IMG/VR virus record: IMGVR_UViG_3300046336_000213 | Coordinates: 1-42,293 of that record | DNA: 42,293 nucleotides | Reading direction: 5' to 3' (one strand) | Source: a virus | In this document: in pieces, positions 39,485 through 42,293 of the stretch | How positions within the stretch are numbered: position 1 is the first letter of the stretch | How the letters are laid out: each line of letters starts with the position of its first letter | The notes under the pieces: generated by a model | Told to the model about the DNA's origin: nothing | Seen by the model: the letters and a program-made list of their open reading frames with translations, nothing else | The model's database searches: none | Translations under genes and position numbers: made by a program

Positions 39485-41188
39485 ATGCGTTTTGGAATCG
39501 AAATAGACGGCGAAATGCTGGATTTATACCCAAAAACCAAGTTCACTTGTGAACTGCGGTCAACGGCATATTTTGGCGGTGACGAAGCCGTGTACAATTC
39601 CTCCTTTGTCTCCACACAGGCAGTGCCTCCGACAGGACGGAATTTGCGGCTATTGCTGCATCCAGAGCGCATAGATTCGGCTGATGTTTTTATTCAGGAC
39701 AAACCCTGCGTGTTTTGGTGGCGCGGCGTGGATTTATTTCGTGGACATGTATCTGTGCGAAGTTTTTTAACCGTTTATATGACGGTTGAATTGAATCCTG
39801 TTTTAGCCAAAACGCAACTTCAAAATATTGATATTGGCACGATGGATTTAGGCGCAAATCCGCTTCAAACGGCAACTGATACGCTCCAAAATCCCGAAAG
39901 TTATCCTGGCGTGTTTTGCCCGATTCTCAATCCGCGCACAGTGCCCGAACAAGGCTATTCTTGGTACGGGAATGACATTCCCATCTATCAAAACGAGTGG
40001 GACGGCGAGACAGAAGATAAGCTGCGGTTCACAGGCGGTATATCGCCCCAATTGCGCTTACAATTTGTGTTGGATGCCATTTTCAAATCAACCAATTATC
40101 GCCTATCCAATCACTGGCTCACAACGCCTGAATTGCGCCGATTGTTGGTCTATAACAACGCCCAACTCTATCCCGATGCGTCTGGCATTGTTGCACCGAT
40201 TGACTTGTCAAGCCTTATGCCTAAGCAAACAGGCGGTGCTTTTCTCAAATCCGTAGCCCGTCCGTACAACTTGATGCTCGATACGGACACGATAAATAAA
40301 ACCTGCGATTTGCTCACAATGCCGCAAGTTTTGGGCGAAGTGCCGCGACATGACTGGACAAAAAAAGCAATTGAAGCACCCATTAGAGAGCAGGACGACG
40401 GTAAACTACCCCGTTCCTTTGGCTTCAAGCATGAAGCCGATTGGATGCCTGACACGGCAAAGGATTACAGAAAACCGACAAACGCACTCGGCATAGACGA
40501 CCCTGCTACGCCCGATGACGAACGCAGTCCAGACGGTTTTTACACCAATTCGACAACGGGCATCCGCTACTATCACCACAATATTGGCAAAGTCCCTGGG
40601 CTGACAGTATCTGCACTTGTCATGCGCGAATGTCGAGATAGAACGGGCAGTTTGGGCACAAATACTGAGGGGGTAAGTTTTGAGATTTCGCCACTATTGG
40701 GCGCAAAAATGTACGGGGCGAATGTGCATCCTTACGGCTCAGAATCCTTTGGCGTGTCTGTAAATGCGCCACATGGCGGTAATTTATCCGTCAATACTGC
40801 CCCTACTAAATTGTTTTTCTTTCGGGGATTTCGCACAAATGAATTAGGGTATCGCTACCCTTTTGGCTCGTCTGAAATCGTGGATTATAACGGCGTTCGG
40901 GTACAAGTAGGCGAAGGTGCAACGGCGTTTGATGCTCAACACGACATCAAGTGGACGGGAGATACAGGGATTTTTAACCGCTATTGGCGCGAATGGTATG
41001 AGGTTTTGGCAAGAAATGAGCGCATAAAAGCGAAGTTTGCCCTGACACCTAATGATGTCCGAACCTTTAGGTTTTCGCATAAAATTAGGCTGAACAATAT
41101 CAACTGTTTGGCAAAAAATATCACGTTGTCACTCTCTGAAGAGTCCGAATTTGCGGAGGCAGATGTGGATTTAATCCGCACATTTTAA
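39485..41188 (+). CDS. Tail hub/tip protein candidate
   Basis: 567 residues. Opens MRFGIEIDGEMLDLYPKTKF, a pattern shared by Bacteroidota phage tail proteins that read like Dit/hub N-termini, followed by SSFVSTQAVPPTGRNLRLLL and VFWWRGVDLFRGHVSVRSF. No peptidase or depolymerase motif found. The dispersed 10-mer lies in the segment TNTEGVSFEIS. Largest tail gene of the right arm, so it may be the platform to which the fibres attach. Confidence 0.6.
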   Translation: MRFGIEIDGEMLDLYPKTKFTCELRSTAYFGGDEAVYNSSFVSTQAVPPTGRNLRLLLHPERIDSADVFIQDKPCVFWWRGVDLFRGHVSVRSFLTVYMTVELNPVLAKTQLQNIDIGTMDLGANPLQTATDTLQNPESYPGVFCPILNPRTVPEQGYSWYGNDIPIYQNEWDGETEDKLRFTGGISPQLRLQFVLDAIFKSTNYRLSNHWLTTPELRRLLVYNNAQLYPDASGIVAPIDLSSLMPKQTGGAFLKSVARPYNLMLDTDTINKTCDLLTMPQVLGEVPRHDWTKKAIEAPIREQDDGKLPRSFGFKHEADWMPDTAKDYRKPTNALGIDDPATPDDERSPDGFYTNSTTGIRYYHHNIGKVPGLTVSALVMRECRDRTGSLGTNTEGVSFEISPLLGAKMYGANVHPYGSESFGVSVNAPHGGNLSVNTAPTKLFFFRGFRTNELGYRYPFGSSEIVDYNGVRVQVGEGATAFDAQHDIKWTGDTGIFNRYWREWYEVLARNERIKAKFALTPNDVRTFRFSHKIRLNNINCLAKNITLSLSEESEFAEADVDLIRTF

Positions 41189-41266
41189 TTAAGGTAGAAA
41201 CTTTACGGCGGTTTCCCGTATAAGGTATATATTTGCGTTTGACTTATATAACTAAATACCCATGCT

Positions 41267-42043
41267 ATGCGCGTACCCATTGACATATTCACCAAAAAGG
41301 TGCTTGAAACACTGTATTCCCCCCTACCACTTCGCATCGAAAAACACGACGACTTACATGCCCGACTTTTGGTACTCGCTGCCACTGCGGACACCGAAGA
41401 CGTGACGCATCTCGACGACATTCTAACCGAGCACATTGAGCTAAATCTCCCCCCGGGCATTGCCGAAATACTGAGGGGTATCCCCTACCGAACAGGGGCA
41501 AAATTGAAGAAGTTTGTGCGGTCAGTTTTCCTCGAATACGTCTATGCACGGCACGGTTTAGGGCAGCAAGCTCTTATCTCGATAGAGAACTTTTGCGACG
41601 AGCATGAAGTCGAATTAGACGTGGATATTACATACGATGCACTTCTCCAAGCATGGAAACGATTTTTTCGTACTAAAAATCGGGAATGTTTCGACCGCTA
41701 CCGCCGTCAATCCGTCCTACTTAGCGGACACTCTGTGCTAAAGAAAATGCGCCATGTGACCCCCTATTCTGACGATGCCCTCCGAGACATTATTAATACG
41801 TACCTCTCCGAGAACCGATTACTCTTTCACCACCGACAAGATGAGCGTCGCCCATTCATCAAAAAACGCCGCGACCAACTAAAGGCGTATGTCTGGCGCG
41901 TCATCGGCGGTCGCCCCGCCAAAACAACGGCACACCGTTTAAAGGTGCATGAACGGCAATTGCGCCGCCACGTAGCTTCCTTTAAAATCTTTTTGGCAAC
42001 TGCACCCCCCGTTGTCCTGTCTAAAGAAAAAACGCCGCAATAA
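41267..42043 (+). CDS. Basic helical protein at the end of the tail operon
   Basis: 258 residues, strongly basic towards the C-terminus (RRDQLKAYVWRVIGGRPAKT, KVHERQLRRHVASFKIFLAT). The TATATTTG at 41228-41235 could serve as a -7 promoter element, but the -33 is poor. AEILRGIP is encoded over the dispersed 10-mer. The Arg/His-rich composition hints at nucleic-acid binding or virion packaging of DNA; no family recognised. Confidence 0.55.
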   Translation: MRVPIDIFTKKVLETLYSPLPLRIEKHDDLHARLLVLAATADTEDVTHLDDILTEHIELNLPPGIAEILRGIPYRTGAKLKKFVRSVFLEYVYARHGLGQQALISIENFCDEHEVELDVDITYDALLQAWKRFFRTKNRECFDRYRRQSVLLSGHSVLKKMRHVTPYSDDALRDIINTYLSENRLLFHHRQDERRPFIKKRRDQLKAYVWRVIGGRPAKTTAHRLKVHERQLRRHVASFKIFLATAPPVVLSKEKTPQ

Positions 42044-42114
42044 CTTTGCGGTCTAAAAAGTTTGATTTTAAAATAATGGTTTGAATTTTTTATTTGTTCA
42101 TGGGAGATGAGTAG

Positions 42115-42144
42115 AGACGCGATTTATCGCGTCTTTTCTTTTTT
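42115..42144 (+). terminator. Terminator after the right-arm operon
   Basis: AGACGCGA (42115-42122) pairs with TCGCGTCT (42127-42134), with TTTCTTTTTT following. It precedes the short-repeat block and the protease gene across the junction. Confidence 0.65.
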
Positions 42145-42167
42145 ATGCCCCTACCTATCCCCCCCAC

Positions 42168-42293
42168 TTATCACTTTTCACTTATCACTTTTCACTTAAT
42201 CCCCGTCCTTTCACGATTTCTGCACACCTTATAATATTGTATCACAATTCGGGACGAACCGACATTTCTAATCAAAATCCCTTGTGATATGCG
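42168..42293. repeat. Terminal direct repeat, right copy (126 bp)
   Basis: Identical to 52-177 and ends in the first codons of the protease gene, which continues at 178. Supports a circular or permuted genome of about 42.2 kb. Confidence 0.9.

Larger units (their letters stand above)
331..41478. repeat. Dispersed 10-mer CCCCTCAGTA, at least 30 exact copies
   Basis: The 10-mer CCCCTCAGTA occurs on the plus strand starting at 2466, 7350, 7579, 7852, 7942, 8193, 12722, 15712, 17450, 19868, 22296, 24205, 25357, 26700, 30799, 31076, 32001, 35381, 38284 and 38328. Its complement TACTGAGGGG starts at 331, 10657, 17390, 17601, 20786, 25433, 27319, 36565, 40663 and 41469. Near matches lie at 9393, 13241, 17348, 28655, 33841 and 37410. 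The base after the A is usually T. Twenty copies are inside genes and are read as PSV, PQY, PLS, TEG or ILRG depending on frame, mostly in linker-like stretches. Ten are intergenic, several in terminator stems or loops. The conservation is therefore at DNA level. Function unknown: host-wide motif, protein-binding site or spreading mini-element are all possible. Confidence 0.93.

Noticed and set aside
331-41478. Dispersed 10-mer as a strict Chi-type recombination site
   Set aside because: Orientation is about 2:1 forward along the whole molecule and does not switch at the candidate origin. It is kept as an open possibility only.

Overview
The window looks like one essentially complete genome of a temperate, long-tailed (siphovirus-like) Caudoviricetes phage of a Bacteroidota host. 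The last 126 bases repeat positions 52-177 exactly, and the gene cut at the right edge is the one that opens the left edge, so the molecule is circular or circularly permuted (about 42.2 kb, with a variable short-repeat block at the junction). The Bacteroidota assignment rests on a type IX secretion (T9SS) sorting domain, DUF4468 and DUF3987 proteins, a KH/KD-type Bacteroidota integrase, Sec signals ending in SAQ, and three promoters that fit the Bacteroidota TTTG-N19-TAnnTTTG pattern.

Layout, left to right. (1) 0.2-12.3 kb, plus strand: capsid protease/scaffold, major capsid protein, small connector or tail genes, two fibre-like proteins, a hairpin-bracketed pair of secreted proteins (a lipoprotein and a very short protein made of a signal peptide plus a T9SS sorting domain), and the tape-measure protein. 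A remnant of a DNA adenine methylase follows. (2) 12.8-16.1 kb, minus strand: tyrosine integrase with a putative attP arm region, a DUF4468 protein, a lipoprotein gene interrupted by a 256-bp nested-palindrome element, and a CI-like repressor. (3) 16.1-18.1 kb: divergent repressor/Cro switch with three operators spaced 23 bp apart, tRNA-Asn, and a small ArsR-type regulator. (4) 18.3-28.6 kb: early region with a large membrane protein, overlapping micro-genes with strong Shine-Dalgarno sites, a P22-type antirepressor, a DUF3987 primase/helicase-like protein, an iteron array that is the best candidate replication origin (26.0 kb), and a HicAB toxin-antitoxin pair. (5) 28.7-42.0 kb: portal, small and large terminase, a head-tail gene, lysis genes (M15 peptidase, unimolecular spanin, holin), then tail-tip genes that lead back across the junction to the capsid genes.

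The strongest unexplained signal is a 10-mer, CCCCTCAGTA, present in at least 30 exact copies (20 forward, 10 reverse; about 0.08 expected by chance). It lies in coding and non-coding DNA, in all reading frames, and in several terminator hairpins. The second is the secreted cassette at 5.1-8.3 kb: three related long perfect or near-perfect hairpins, a fibre with a Sec signal, a lipoprotein, and a sorting-domain-only protein that could be displayed on the host surface or could jam the host T9SS.

All calls come from reading sequence and translations by eye; no database or folding search was run.
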